Below the pieces are notes generated by a model, which was not told where the DNA came from, made no database searches, and saw only the letters and a list, made by a program, of their open reading frames with translations. A stretch of 50,956 nt of DNA from assembly GCA_029263395.1 (NCBI GenBank), contig JAJCXO010000196.1:1-50956 (forward strand). The letters run 5' to 3'. Position numbers and translations under genes: made by a program. Positions 1 to 8,265 of the stretch are shown piece by piece. Origin of the DNA: Acidobacteriota bacterium (GTDB taxonomy: Bacteria; Acidobacteriota; Thermoanaerobaculia; Multivoradales; J023). Each line of letters begins with the position of its first letter. The stretch's first letter is position 1.

Positions 1-339
1 GGGGCTCCTTACATATCAACCTACGCCGCGTCGAAGCACGCCGTGGTCGGCTTCACCCGCAGTGTTGCGGCCGAGGTGGCAAAAAGAGGTGTGACAGTGA
101 ACGCGGTCTGCCCAGGTTTTGTCGAAACCGAGATGGTGGTCGAGTCCGTCGACCGCATTACTCGTAAGACCGAGTTGTCGGAGGAGGAAGCCCGCGCCAA
201 CCTCGAACGCGCCAGCCCCCAGGGTCGTATCTTCGAGGCGTCCGAGGTGGCCTATCAAGTGCGGTGTCTGTGTGATCCGCAAGCTCGCGGCATCAATGGC
301 CAGTCGCTGGTGCTCGACGGTGGTGGTGTACAGTCTTGA
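1..339 (+). CDS. SDR-family oxidoreductase, C-terminal part (5' truncated by window edge)
   Basis: The reading frame is open from base 1 and ends at TGA 337-339, so about 112 C-terminal residues are visible and the true start lies outside the window. Seen: the SDR catalytic Tyr/Lys pair (YAASK) near the left edge, VNAVCPGFVETEM after it, and the C-terminal INGQSLVLDGGG found in NAD(P)-dependent 3-hydroxyacyl-CoA or 3-oxoacyl reductases. The nucleotide-binding N-terminus is missing, so cofactor preference cannot be read. It leads a tight plus-strand series (RidA, crotonase, acyl-CoA dehydrogenase). The inferred role is the hydroxyacyl-CoA dehydrogenase step of a beta-oxidation-like aromatic pathway. 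The stop codon lies inside the first unit of a 17-18 bp tandem repeat. Confidence 0.9.
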   Translation, partial: GAPYISTYAASKHAVVGFTRSVAAEVAKRGVTVNAVCPGFVETEMVVESVDRITRKTELSEEEARANLERASPQGRIFEASEVAYQVRCLCDPQARGINGQSLVLDGGGVQS

Positions 340-390
340 CAGGAGCACAGTCTTGACAAGGAGCACAGTCTTGACAGGAATACAGTCGTG
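331..390 (+). repeat. 17-18 bp tandem repeat across the SDR stop and RidA start
   Basis: Three consecutive units (331-347, 348-365, 366-382) begin CAGTCTTGACA and are followed by a partial unit, CAGTCGTGAG, which contains the GTG start of the next gene. Units 1 and 2 contain GGAGCA and unit 3 has GGAATA, so Shine-Dalgarno-like purine tracts recur with the repeat. The SDR stop TGA is in unit 1. The array could be a slippage duplication of a stop/RBS module. Confidence 0.85.
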
Positions 391-807
391 AGTACACGTA
401 TGGTCCCGATCAACCCGGTGGCGCTCGGTGCGCCACGGGGTTATTCGAATGGCATGTTGGCCCCGGCGGGAGGGCGGTTGCTTTTTGTTGCCGGCCAAAT
501 TGCCTGGGACCGTGAGCAGCAGATTGTGCCTGGAGGGTTTCCCGAACAATTTGCTCAGGCTCTCGGCAACGTTGCGACGGTGGTGCGAGAGGCAGGCGGT
601 GAGCCGACGGATCTCGGTAGTCTGACGATTTTTGTGACCGATCATCGCGAGTACATCCATGGCATCAAAGAGGTCGGAGCGGCCTATCGCGAGATCATGG
701 GCAAACATTTCCCGACCATAGCGTTGGTGGAGGTGCAGGCCTTGCTCGAACCGCTAGCCAAGGTCGAAATTCAAGCGTTGGCAGTGGTCGGGAGGGACGC
801 CAGATGA
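388..807 (+). CDS. RidA/YjgF/UK114-family protein (probable enamine/imine deaminase)
   Basis: 139 residues, the usual size for trimeric RidA proteins. These hydrolyse reactive enamines and imines to ketones plus ammonia. Seen: GRLLFVAGQIAWD near the N-terminus, EAGGEPTDLGSLTIFVTD in the middle and an FPTIALVEVQALLEPLAKVEIQALAV C-terminal strand region typical of the family. The GTG start at 388 is chosen because it follows the repeat-borne purine tract. The stop overlaps the next ATG by 4 bases (ATGA), so translation is probably coupled. In this cluster I infer that it deaminates the amino-cyclohexene or imino intermediate made by a 2-aminobenzoyl-CoA monooxygenase. It is probably not the housekeeping RidA. 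The substrate is not proven by sequence. Confidence 0.9.
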   Translation: MSTRMVPINPVALGAPRGYSNGMLAPAGGRLLFVAGQIAWDREQQIVPGGFPEQFAQALGNVATVVREAGGEPTDLGSLTIFVTDHREYIHGIKEVGAAYREIMGKHFPTIALVEVQALLEPLAKVEIQALAVVGRDAR

Positions 808-1607
808 GTATCGATCCCAAAAGTTTCCGCTACAACTTCGACGAAGAAACCCAGGTCGCGACGCTGACCCTGGATCGTCCCGAACGTCTCAACGCGTTGA
901 CCTTCGAGGTTTACGATGAGCTCAAGCAGGTGTTCGAGGCCCTCGATACCGAGCCTGAGGTGCGGGCGATTATCCTCACCGGGGCTGGCGAACGGGCCTT
1001 CTGCACCGGCGGCGACGTCCAGGACATCATCGGCGAGCTGTTCGGCCGTGACTTTCAAGGGTTACTCGACTTCACCCGCCGCACCGGGGCGCTGATTCTT
1101 GCCATGTTGCGTTGTCGGCGTCCCATCATCGGCGCACTCAACGCTCAGGTGGCGGGCGCCGGGGCGGTGATTGCCACCGCCTGTGATTTACGGATCGCGT
1201 CGGAAGACGCCCGCATCGCCTACCTTTTTACCAAGGTTGGGTTATCGGGTGCAGACATGGGCGCCACCTGGCTGCTGCCTCGGATCGTCGGTATGGGGCG
1301 GGCAACGGAATTGTTGATGACCGGGGATTTTGTTGATGCCGCTCGCGCCGAACAGATTGGACTCTACAACCGAGTGGTGGCCAAAGACCAGGTGTTGACC
1401 GAGGCGCGAGCCTGGGCCGAACGATTGGCTCGGGGGCCGTCGTTTGGGCTCGAAGTCACCAAGAAGTTCTTGCAACGTGAAGCCTCAATGGACGTCGAGT
1501 CGGCTCTGGCTGCCGAGGTTGAGATCCAGGCAGCGTGTATGGAAGATCCGAATTTCCGCGAATCCTATGACGCGTTCGTCGAGAAGCGTCGGCCGCAGTT
1601 CCGCTAG
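804..1607 (+). CDS. Crotonase-family enoyl-CoA hydratase/isomerase-like protein
   Basis: 267 residues covering the whole crotonase fold. Seen: LDRPERLNALTFEVYDEL, the CoA/oxyanion segment ERAFCTGGDVQDI, GAGAVIATACDLRIAS and the KVGLSGADMGATWLLPRIVG segment. By manual alignment to mitochondrial enoyl-CoA hydratase, both catalytic glutamates are absent: GGGCE is replaced by GAGAV, and the second Glu position by Lys. An Asp in SGADMGA could serve as the acid/base. It may therefore be an isomerase, a ring hydrolase or a hydratase using another residue. It overlaps the RidA stop by 4 bases and is followed 2 bases later by the acyl-CoA dehydrogenase start, so the genes form one operon. Confidence 0.9.
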   Translation: MSIDPKSFRYNFDEETQVATLTLDRPERLNALTFEVYDELKQVFEALDTEPEVRAIILTGAGERAFCTGGDVQDIIGELFGRDFQGLLDFTRRTGALILAMLRCRRPIIGALNAQVAGAGAVIATACDLRIASEDARIAYLFTKVGLSGADMGATWLLPRIVGMGRATELLMTGDFVDAARAEQIGLYNRVVAKDQVLTEARAWAERLARGPSFGLEVTKKFLQREASMDVESALAAEVEIQAACMEDPNFRESYDAFVEKRRPQFR

Positions 1608-1609
1608 CC

Positions 1610-2779
1610 ATGCCGAATCCCGCCGTCGTCCGTGCGTTCCTCAAACCTCGCCACCATCGGCTGGCCGAGCGGGTCGAGCAGTTTGCAACACAATCCATCG
1701 CTACCCTCGAGCCACAACATGACGATGCTGGGGCACGGACCCAGGCGCGCCAGATTTTAGGATTGCTGGGTGATGGCGGGTGGTGTCGTCACACTATCCC
1801 AGAGGCCTTCGGCGGGTTGGCGACGGCTCCGGATTTACGGGCTTGTTGTTTGATCCGTGAAGCCTTGGCTGCCGCATCCCCCTTGGCCGACTCGGTGTTT
1901 GCGCTGCAATGTCTGGGCTCGATGCCGATCACCCTTGCCGGCACCGACGAGCAAAAGCAACACACGTTGCCAGCGGTAGCCAGCGGCCAGCGGATGGCGG
2001 CGTTTGCCATGACTGAGCTCGAAGCCGGCTCTGATGTTTCGGGTCTGCAGACCCGGGCGCGCCGCGACGGCTCCGACTATCTGCTCGAGGGTGGTAAAGC
2101 GTTCATCACCAACGCCGGGGTGGCCGACTATTACGTCGTTTTTGCGGTCACTGACCCGGCCGCCGGCACCCGCGGTTTGAGTTGTTTTGTGGTGGATGCC
2201 GAGACACCGGGCCTGCGTTTCGTGGCGCCGCAGATCCTCAGCGAGCCCCACCCGTTGGGCGAGATCGCCTTCGAACAATGCCGCCTACCCGCCGACCGTC
2301 GGCTCGGTGGTGAGGGTGAGGGCTTCAAGATCGGCATGCGGACGCTGGATCGTCTGCGGTCGACGGTGGCCGCTGCTGCCTGTGGTATGGCCCAGCGAGC
2401 GCTCGACGAGGCTTTGGTTCACGTCAAGCAGCGTCAACAATTTGGTGAGCCATTGGCCAACTTTCAGCTGACCCAGCAGAAGTTGGCCCGCATGGCCACC
2501 GATCTCACCGCCGCCCGCTTGCTGACCTACCGCGCCGCCGCCGAAGCGGATGGTGGCGCTGAACGGGTGACGCTGGAAGCCGCGATGGCAAAATCCTTTG
2601 CGACCGAAGCGGCGCAGCGTATCGTTGACGATGCCGTCCAATTGCTCGGTGGCCGCGGCGTGTTGAGAGACAGCCCAGTCGACCGTTTGTACCGTGCGGT
2701 CCGTGCCTTACGGATCTACGAGGGGACAACCGAGATTCAGCATCTAGTGATCGCTCGCCAGGTGCTGGCGTCGAGTTAG
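1610..2779 (+). CDS. Acyl-CoA dehydrogenase family flavoprotein
   Basis: 389 residues, full family length. Acyl-CoA dehydrogenases use FAD to introduce the alpha-beta double bond in acyl-CoA and pass electrons to ETF. Seen: [19 protein letters not shown] (FAD/substrate loop), [19 protein letters not shown], a middle beta domain, and near the C-terminus [17 protein letters not shown] and [15 protein letters not shown], which carries the Glu position used as catalytic base in many members. The ATG lies 2 bases after the crotonase stop, so it closes the operon. Its last codons overlap the last codon of the convergent amidotransferase gene by 4 bases. A role on a cyclohexane- or alkyl-carboxyl-CoA from aromatic breakdown is inferred from context. 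Confidence 0.93.
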   Translation: MPNPAVVRAFLKPRHHRLAERVEQFATQSIATLEPQHDDAGARTQARQILGLLGDGGWCRHTIPEAFGGLATAPDLRACCLIREALAAASPLADSVFALQCLGSMPITLAGTDEQKQHTLPAVASGQRMAAFAMTELEAGSDVSGLQTRARRDGSDYLLEGGKAFITNAGVADYYVVFAVTDPAAGTRGLSCFVVDAETPGLRFVAPQILSEPHPLGEIAFEQCRLPADRRLGGEGEGFKIGMRTLDRLRSTVAAAACGMAQRALDEALVHVKQRQQFGEPLANFQLTQQKLARMATDLTAARLLTYRAAAEADGGAERVTLEAAMAKSFATEAAQRIVDDAVQLLGGRGVLRDSPVDRLYRAVRALRIYEGTTEIQHLVIARQVLASS

Positions 2780-3510
2780 GCTGCCAGCACCAACGTCAAG
2801 AACCGACGCAACAAGCCATTGGCTTCGTGGCTGTCGCGGAAGCTTTTTAGCGTCGCTTCGAGTTCTGCTGGGCTCATCACCGACGCGTAACCTTCGAGGT
2901 AACACTCGAAGCGTCCGAGGTTGGTGGCACGATCGAGCTCAGGGTGGAATTGTGACGCCCAGATTGGTTTGCCGGGGATGCGCAGAGCCTGTACCGGACA
3001 ACGCTGTGAGGAGGCCAGGCTGTGGATGCCTTCCCAAGCCGTGGCGGCGCGGTCTTTACGCCCGAGTTGGGCGGAGAAAGTGCCCGGCAGGTCGCCGAAG
3101 AGCTCGTCTTGTTGTCCGACGTCGGTGAGGGTGACCTCGTAAGTGCCAACTTCGGTGTTCTCGACATCGTGGACGATGTCGCCACCGAGCGCCTCGACCA
3201 GACATTGGAAGCCGAAGCACGACGCGAAAGTTGGCAAACCAGCCGCGACAACCTCTCGCAGACAGTCCATCAGCGCGTCGAAGTGGGGGAGGTTACGCTT
3301 CGAGACGTAATAGTCGCCAGCTCCACCAACCATCATCACCTGGTGGCGGCGTACCTCGGCTAGCGACGGTGGGCCGGTGAGTAGGTCCCACGACACGATC
3401 TGCGAGGTCTCGACCCCGCTGTGGTGGGCGAAGGACCGCACTTCTTCGGGCTTGGCCGGATCACCGCTATCGCGGGCTTGCAGCAGGAGGATGGACGGGT
3501 GGCTAGTCAT
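2776..3510 (-). CDS. Class I glutamine amidotransferase-like protein (stand-alone)
   Basis: 244 residues resembling the stand-alone GATase proteins often labelled GMP synthase-like. Seen: PTFASCFGFQCLVEALGG with the probable nucleophile Cys at about residue 98, and SQFHPELDR at about residue 194 with the His-x-Glu of the triad. No synthetase domain is attached, so glutaminase activity, gamma-glutamyl peptide hydrolysis or another C-N hydrolase role are all possible. The gene is convergent with the acyl-CoA dehydrogenase and shares 4 bases with it. It is followed upstream on the same strand by the phosphodiesterase gene after a 48-base gap, so the two may be co-transcribed. The substrate is unknown. 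Confidence 0.85.
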   Translation of the reverse strand: MTSHPSILLLQARDSGDPAKPEEVRSFAHHSGVETSQIVSWDLLTGPPSLAEVRRHQVMMVGGAGDYYVSKRNLPHFDALMDCLREVVAAGLPTFASCFGFQCLVEALGGDIVHDVENTEVGTYEVTLTDVGQQDELFGDLPGTFSAQLGRKDRAATAWEGIHSLASSQRCPVQALRIPGKPIWASQFHPELDRATNLGRFECYLEGYASVMSPAELEATLKSFRDSHEANGLLRRFLTLVLAA

Positions 3511-3558
3511 AGAGAGTGGTTGTAGTCGGGCACTGGGCAGTCTGTGGATGGAAAGCCG

Positions 3559-5928
3559 TCAGTTGACGTAACCGAGGGACCTCAGACGTTCGAGATACTC
3601 TTCGTCGAACGTTTGTTCGCCATCGGTCCCTTGGCGTGGGTCGAGGGTCTCGTAGGAATCGACCCATTCTAAGGCCGGCGGATCGAGGAACAACTCGCGC
3701 AATGGACGCCCGGCCATGTCTCGGGCTGTCGGCAAACCCAAGGTATGCAGCACGGTGGGTGTGAGGTCGAGGGTCGACGCCCGTTCGATCAAGCCGAAAC
3801 TCCGCAGCAGCGGCAGTAACGTGTCGATGGCGTCCACTTTGTCGGTCAGATGCCACAGCAGATCCTGGAGCGCAGTCGGAGCAACTTTCGGCCCGAGGGG
3901 GCCGCGCCGGATTCCGGGGCCCAGGGCCAGGAAGATGCCTTGGTGGTCATGATCGCCGGAGATTGCGGGGTTGATCTTCTGGAAGTCTGCAAGCGGTAGG
4001 ACCTGATCACCGAGATGGATTCTCCTCGACGCATCGAGCTGACGAGCCGCCCGCGACAACGCAACCTCGATGTCGGAGCCCTGGCCTTGGCTACGTGCGG
4101 GATGCCGCGTGCGGTGCACACGACTGAACAGCGGACGCCCGTTGTCGAAACGGATGGCCTCGAGCTCCTCGACCAGGCGATCCGCGACGGCGATGGCGTC
4201 TTCACGCGGCACCAGTCCACGGCGTTCGCGCCCTTGCAGGTTGAGGTTGACCCGTAACACCGGAGTCCACGGTGTCTCCACCAGGGTGTAGGCCTGGCTG
4301 TTGCGATAGACGACTTGATAACCGCCTTCGTCTTGATCACCGTCATCGGTATTGAGCTTGAGCTGCGTGTAGTCGAGCGCCGCGAGGATCTTGTCGAGTT
4401 GCAAGCGAACCCGGGGGTGGCGGGCCGCCAGCTGACCGTGATCCGACACCACCAGCACCAGCGTGTCGTTTGGCAAGGTTCGCATCAATTGGCCGAGTCT
4501 GCGGTCGAGGGCACGGTAAATGTCGGGAACCAGGGTGGCGAGCTTGTCCGCCTCGGACGGATTGATCTGCCAGCGGGGGTTGGTGAACTTTTCAGGCTCG
4601 TAGTATTTCCAATAGCGATGTTCGACCCGGTCGATCGAGTTGTCGAACACTGCCAGGAAGTCGAGCGGCTGGTCGGTCTTGGATGCCTTGCCGAGTAGGT
4701 ATTCGCCGGTGATGAAAGCGCGGTCGATATCCCACATCAATCCATCCCGCACGCCCTTGGGGCGCGAGCCCTCCAGCGGCAATTCGGCGTCGAGCTCAGG
4801 GGGGAACGTTCGATCCTCGGCGTCGAGCTTGAGGTGGGAGACGATGTAACCGTTGACTTCTTCGGGGGGAAAGGTGATCAACCAATCGACCAGACCAACC
4901 TTCCGACCGAAGTCGCTGAGGATGTTCCAGACGGCCCGCGCCTTGCGATCAAACGAGCGCATCGGCGCGGCGCGGTACCCATCGCCGCTAGCCTGGACAA
5001 AATCGTTGATGCCATGATCGCGCACCCGCTTGCCAGTGGCCATGGTGGTCCATACCCGGGGAGACGAAGCGGTGCCGTAGGTGAGAAAGCTGCCCCAGGC
5101 ACCTTCCTGGACGAAACGCTGAAACGTGGGAACCTCGCCGGCCCGCAGCAGCGGGGAAAGGACTCGGAAGGTCATGCCATCGAGCCCGACCACCACCACC
5201 CGCCCGGGCTGCTCGGCAGCACCCTGCTGATCCGCAGTGGGCCCTTGGGGGATACTGTTGGCGAGTCCGAGATGGCTGCTCACAATCAAGACGGTCGAAG
5301 TGATCAACCCGCCGATCGCCAGCTGCCGCCAACGTTTGAGACGCTCTTGGCCACGCCGATCCAGCGTCCGACGGTCCAGCAATTGACGGTCCGGCAAACG
5401 ACGGTCCAGCAAACGGCCCAACCCGCTCGTTGAGCCAGCCACCATGAAGCCGGCGAGCCCAGCCAGACCGAGGTGCAACCAGGCGCCGGCTCGGCGGGCC
5501 GGTGCGTCGAACGTAAGACCCGCTAAAACGTCGATCTGCCACCAGGCGGTGAGATAAGCCAGGACGGTGATTGCCGCCATGATCCCCAGCACCCAGGCAA
5601 ACATCCCTCGACGAAAGCGTCCGAGAGGCCAGTGGAGCAGCATGCCTAGCACGAAACCAAGGCCACCGAACAACAGGCTGTAGCGGCCCAGCGAACTGAC
5701 CAAAAGCCAATTGGTGTAACCACGGGTTGGCCAATAGGCCAAAAAATCGGACCAGCGCATCGCCAGCCCGACGACCAAAAACAGACAGCCACCGAGGCCG
5801 CCGGCCAAGAAGCCAGCAGCCAGCGAGTCGATCCACCCCCGCGGCAGCGAGGGGGTCTCGGCGGTTGCCGTACCAGGAGGTTCGGGCCGTGGCGGTGGGG
5901 TCGAGCCAGCACCGGGGGCTGAAGTCAT
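3559..5928 (-). CDS. Membrane-anchored alkaline phosphatase/type I phosphodiesterase superfamily protein
   Basis: 789 residues from the ATG at 5928. A TTG 45 bases upstream (5973) would add 15 residues but has no better RBS. Seen: a Pro-rich cytoplasmic N-terminus, four or five hydrophobic segments in residues ~35-180 and another near 205. A large soluble domain follows: VVVVGLDGMTF (first metal Asp), SSPRVWTTMATGK (Thr nucleophile region of nucleotide pyrophosphatase/phosphodiesterases), LVLVVSDHG and HDHQGIFLALGPG (metal-binding Asp/His). The family hydrolyses phosphodiesters or transfers phospho-groups, and the domain probably lies outside the membrane. A run of DRR-type repeats (DRRLPDRQLLDRRTLDRR) encoded by 15-bp repeats links membrane and soluble parts. 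The specific substrate is unknown. Confidence 0.88.
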   Translation of the reverse strand: MTSAPGAGSTPPPRPEPPGTATAETPSLPRGWIDSLAAGFLAGGLGGCLFLVVGLAMRWSDFLAYWPTRGYTNWLLVSSLGRYSLLFGGLGFVLGMLLHWPLGRFRRGMFAWVLGIMAAITVLAYLTAWWQIDVLAGLTFDAPARRAGAWLHLGLAGLAGFMVAGSTSGLGRLLDRRLPDRQLLDRRTLDRRGQERLKRWRQLAIGGLITSTVLIVSSHLGLANSIPQGPTADQQGAAEQPGRVVVVGLDGMTFRVLSPLLRAGEVPTFQRFVQEGAWGSFLTYGTASSPRVWTTMATGKRVRDHGINDFVQASGDGYRAAPMRSFDRKARAVWNILSDFGRKVGLVDWLITFPPEEVNGYIVSHLKLDAEDRTFPPELDAELPLEGSRPKGVRDGLMWDIDRAFITGEYLLGKASKTDQPLDFLAVFDNSIDRVEHRYWKYYEPEKFTNPRWQINPSEADKLATLVPDIYRALDRRLGQLMRTLPNDTLVLVVSDHGQLAARHPRVRLQLDKILAALDYTQLKLNTDDGDQDEGGYQVVYRNSQAYTLVETPWTPVLRVNLNLQGRERRGLVPREDAIAVADRLVEELEAIRFDNGRPLFSRVHRTRHPARSQGQGSDIEVALSRAARQLDASRRIHLGDQVLPLADFQKINPAISGDHDHQGIFLALGPGIRRGPLGPKVAPTALQDLLWHLTDKVDAIDTLLPLLRSFGLIERASTLDLTPTVLHTLGLPTARDMAGRPLRELFLDPPALEWVDSYETLDPRQGTDGEQTFDEEYLERLRSLGYVN
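5355..5414 (-). repeat. 15-bp in-frame tandem repeat within the phosphodiesterase gene
   Basis: Three units of 15 bases (5370-5384, 5385-5399, 5400-5414) share GACGGTCCRGCAA, preceded by a decayed copy (5355-5369). On the coding strand they encode repeated Leu-Asp-Arg-Arg pentads in the cytoplasmic loop before the last transmembrane segment. Because the unit is a multiple of three, copy changes would keep the frame. Confidence 0.75.
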
Positions 5929-6045
5929 AGTCTTCGAATCGAGATCAGTAAGGCGAGGTCCGAGGTTGGACAAGGAGCGGGCGGGAAGCCACGCTGACGT
6001 TTATACCATGCCATGGATTTGGTTGCGCCATCCACGTTTGATCGT

Positions 6046-6084
6046 GGGTTGAACGACTGGGTTGGACGACTGGGTTGGACGAGT
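6046..6084 (+). repeat. 13-bp tandem repeat upstream of the OYE-family gene
   Basis: Three adjacent units (6046-6058, 6059-6071, 6072-6084) with consensus GGGTTGGACGACT, followed by TGGTTGGATGG. They lie in the divergent spacer between the phosphodiesterase and the OYE-family reductase, 38 bases before the latter's start. They could be an operator array or a slippage duplication; no promoter can be assigned with confidence. Confidence 0.8.
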
Positions 6085-6122
6085 TGGTTGGATGGTCGGA
6101 CGTTGAGCTATAGTCGATTTCG

Positions 6123-7580
6123 ATGTGGAAACCCCCCGAGCGCATTAAGCATGCCTTGCCCGAGGCGACTTGGCCGAGCCCGGCCGAGGCTGAGGGTTCG
6201 CGTTGCTTCTCGCCGATTGAAATCGGCCCAGTGAGGCTCGAGGAGCGCACCTGGGTGCCGGCGATGGTGCCCTGGCGGGCGACGGACGACGGTTTTGTGA
6301 CTCCCGAGGTCTTGGCCTGGTACGAACGTTTTGCGGCCGGGCGACCCGGAGCGTTGGTGGTCGAGGCGACAGGCATCCGGGATGTGCCCAGCGGACCTTT
6401 GCTGCGCATCGGTCACGATCGGTTTTTGCCCGGACTGCGTGAGTTGGCGGCGACAGTGCGCCGTGCCAGTGGTGGCCATACCCGTCTCTTCATCCAGATC
6501 ATCGACTTCTTGTCGATTCGCCGTCGACCGGAACCCGCCAGATTCTTGCAGCGGTATCTGGCGATCACGGACCGGCATCGGCGACTCCTCGGGGCCGATC
6601 TTTCGGATGAGGCGATCCGTCAGCAGTTGCTCGATCTGCCCGCCGACCGCCTGGCCGAGGTGCTCGACGCCCGGGAGCTCGAGGCGTTGCAATTTGGTGC
6701 TCGTGAGCGGGTGACCGACGTCGACCAGCCGCATATTCGAGAGTTGCCCCAGGTTCTGCCAGGTCTTTTTGCCGATGCCGCCCAGCGGGCGAAGCAGGCC
6801 GGATTTGATGGCGTCGAGTTGCATTATGCCCATGCCTACACCATGGCGTCCTTCCTGTCGGCCTTGAACGATCGCAGCGATGGCTACGGCGGCTCTAGGC
6901 GCGGTCGTATCCGGCTACCGCTCGAGGTTTATCGGCAGGTGCGGCGGACGGTGGGACCCGACTTTGTTGTCGGTTGCCGCTTTCTCACCGATGATTGCCT
7001 TACCGATGGCAGCACCGTCGACGATGCCTGCGTTTTCGGCGTCGAACTCGCCCGTGCCGGGATGGATTTCTTGTCCTTGTCCCGTGGCGGCAAGTTCGAA
7101 GACGCCAAACAACCCAAGATTGGCCGGGCGGTGTATCCCTACACCGGCCCGAGTGGTTACGAATGTATGCCGACCGCAATCTCGGATACCCAGGGGCCGT
7201 TTGGCCGCAATCTGTCGGCGGCCGGGGCAGTGACCGCGGCGGTCCGGGGCGCTGGTTGCACCACCCCGATTGTGGTGTCAGGAGGGCTCTGTACATTCGA
7301 ACAGGCCGAGGGCATTCTCGAACGTGGCGAGGCCGACGTCATCGGGGCTGCCCGTCAGTCGCTCGCCGATCCGGATTGGTTCCGCAAGATGCGCCTTGGG
7401 CGCGGTGCGGAGATACGACGGTGCATCTACACCAACTATTGCGAAGGCCTCGACCAGATGCACAAGCAGGTCACCTGCCAGCTGTGGGATCGACTCGACC
7501 TCGAGGAGCCCGATGTCCAGCGCTCCCTCGACGGAAAACGGCGCCTGACCCCGCCGCGTTGGTCTGAACACGACTCCTGA
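6123..7580 (+). CDS. NADH:flavin oxidoreductase, Old Yellow Enzyme / 2,4-dienoyl-CoA reductase-like
   Basis: 485 residues, consistent with an FMN-binding OYE barrel without the extra FAD/NAD domain of full 2,4-dienoyl-CoA reductases. Seen: a loading strand (LEERTWVPAMVPWRATDDGFVTP), the substrate-binding pair in GVELHYAHAYTMASFLS (family HxxHGYL), NDRSDGYGGSRRGR, a TIM-barrel end TPIVVSGGLCTFEQAEGIL and DVIGAARQSLADPDW. CIYTNYCEGLDQMHKQVTC resembles a degenerate form of the [4Fe-4S] cysteine set in dienoyl-CoA reductases; the spacing is non-canonical, so cluster binding is doubtful. It may reduce an enone or dienoyl-CoA in the nearby aromatic pathway. The stop codon lies in the left arm of a strong hairpin. 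Confidence 0.9.
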   Translation: MWKPPERIKHALPEATWPSPAEAEGSRCFSPIEIGPVRLEERTWVPAMVPWRATDDGFVTPEVLAWYERFAAGRPGALVVEATGIRDVPSGPLLRIGHDRFLPGLRELAATVRRASGGHTRLFIQIIDFLSIRRRPEPARFLQRYLAITDRHRRLLGADLSDEAIRQQLLDLPADRLAEVLDARELEALQFGARERVTDVDQPHIRELPQVLPGLFADAAQRAKQAGFDGVELHYAHAYTMASFLSALNDRSDGYGGSRRGRIRLPLEVYRQVRRTVGPDFVVGCRFLTDDCLTDGSTVDDACVFGVELARAGMDFLSLSRGGKFEDAKQPKIGRAVYPYTGPSGYECMPTAISDTQGPFGRNLSAAGAVTAAVRGAGCTTPIVVSGGLCTFEQAEGILERGEADVIGAARQSLADPDWFRKMRLGRGAEIRRCIYTNYCEGLDQMHKQVTCQLWDRLDLEEPDVQRSLDGKRRLTPPRWSEHDS

Positions 7581-7629
7581 CAGCCTTGGGTCAGGAAGGA
7601 AAACGCTCCTGACACAAGGCTGTCAGGAG
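7574..7629 (+). terminator. Long hairpin at the end of the OYE-family gene
   Basis: Two perfect 14-base arms (CTCCTGACAGCCTT at 7574-7587 and its complement at 7616-7629) enclose a second nested pairing (GTCAGGA / TCCTGAC). The stop codon 7578-7580 is inside the left arm. No T-run follows, so this is a stem that could stabilise the mRNA 3' end or act as a Rho-type or bidirectional terminator rather than a classic intrinsic terminator. Confidence 0.7.
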
Positions 7630-7695
7630 CGCCGTGTCATAGTCTCCGTGTCGACCCGATATCTTTAAAATCTATCCCTTCAAAGGAGAATGCCC

Positions 7696-8172
7696 ATGGA
7701 TCCCGAAAGTGTTGTCAGGGAGCTCAACTTTGCCAAAGAGTGGTTCGATCGTTCGACGAAGTGCCTGGTGGAGGAGGACTCCAACTTCGCGCCTAGTGAA
7801 GGATCAATGACGACGGCCCAGCAGGTGGCGCACGTCGCTCAGACCGTTGATTGGTTCATTGAAGGGGCGTTTCGCCCTGAAGGCTTCGACATGGAATTCG
7901 AGGCTCTGGACAAGAAACTCAAAGCGATCGACTCCCTCGCCAGTGCCCGCGAGTGGGCTGATCGTTCCTTTGCCGCGGCGGCCGAGAAGCTCGGCTCAAC
8001 CTCGGCCGAGGAACTAGCTGTGGTGCTGCCGGAAGGTCCGGTGATGGGTGGCGCGCCGCGCTTTTCCATCGTCAGTGGCATCCAGGATCACACTGCCCAT
8101 CATCGCGGAGTGCTGACCGTGCACTCGCGGCTCTGTGGCCACACGCCGATGATGCCCTACATGGAGATGTGA
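7696..8172 (+). CDS. DinB/YfiT-like four-helix metal-binding protein
   Basis: 158 residues. The ATG at 7696 is preferred over the ATG at 7690 because AAGGAG (7683-7688) sits 7 bases before 7696 but only 1 base before 7690. Seen: VVRELNFAKEWFDRSTKCL, AQQVAHVAQTVDWFIEGA with the first conserved His, and DHTAHHRGVLTVHSRLCG, the C-terminal His cluster that binds a divalent metal in the DinB superfamily. Members include thiol-dependent S-transferases and proteins of unknown activity, and nothing here decides between them. A possible -10 (TAAAAT, 7666-7671) precedes it, so it likely has its own promoter. It is followed by a hairpin and a convergent gene. Confidence 0.88.
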   Translation: MDPESVVRELNFAKEWFDRSTKCLVEEDSNFAPSEGSMTTAQQVAHVAQTVDWFIEGAFRPEGFDMEFEALDKKLKAIDSLASAREWADRSFAAAAEKLGSTSAEELAVVLPEGPVMGGAPRFSIVSGIQDHTAHHRGVLTVHSRLCGHTPMMPYMEM

Positions 8173-8178
8173 TTCCGT

Positions 8179-8254
8179 CCGTCGCGTCCACCGTGGGGTG
8201 GATGCGACGGCAGTTCGCAGGGGCCGGCGGCAGACCGTAGAAGCTGGCCGGCCC
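8179..8254. terminator. Two hairpins between convergent DinB-like and DUF4870 genes
   Basis: The first stem pairs 8179-8192 with 8197-8210 (14 bp with one G-T wobble, 4-base loop). The second pairs GGGCCGGC (8221-8228) with GCCGGCCC (8247-8254). They fill the 93-base space between two convergent stops. Neither has a downstream T-run on either strand, so transcription separation by these stems is inferred. Confidence 0.6.
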
Positions 8255-8265
8255 TGGTCTTCAAT

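Noticed and set aside
4988-5836. 282-codon open frame in an alternate minus frame
   Set aside because: It shares the strand with the phosphodiesterase gene in a different frame, with Arg/Gly/Ser-rich composition and no domain.
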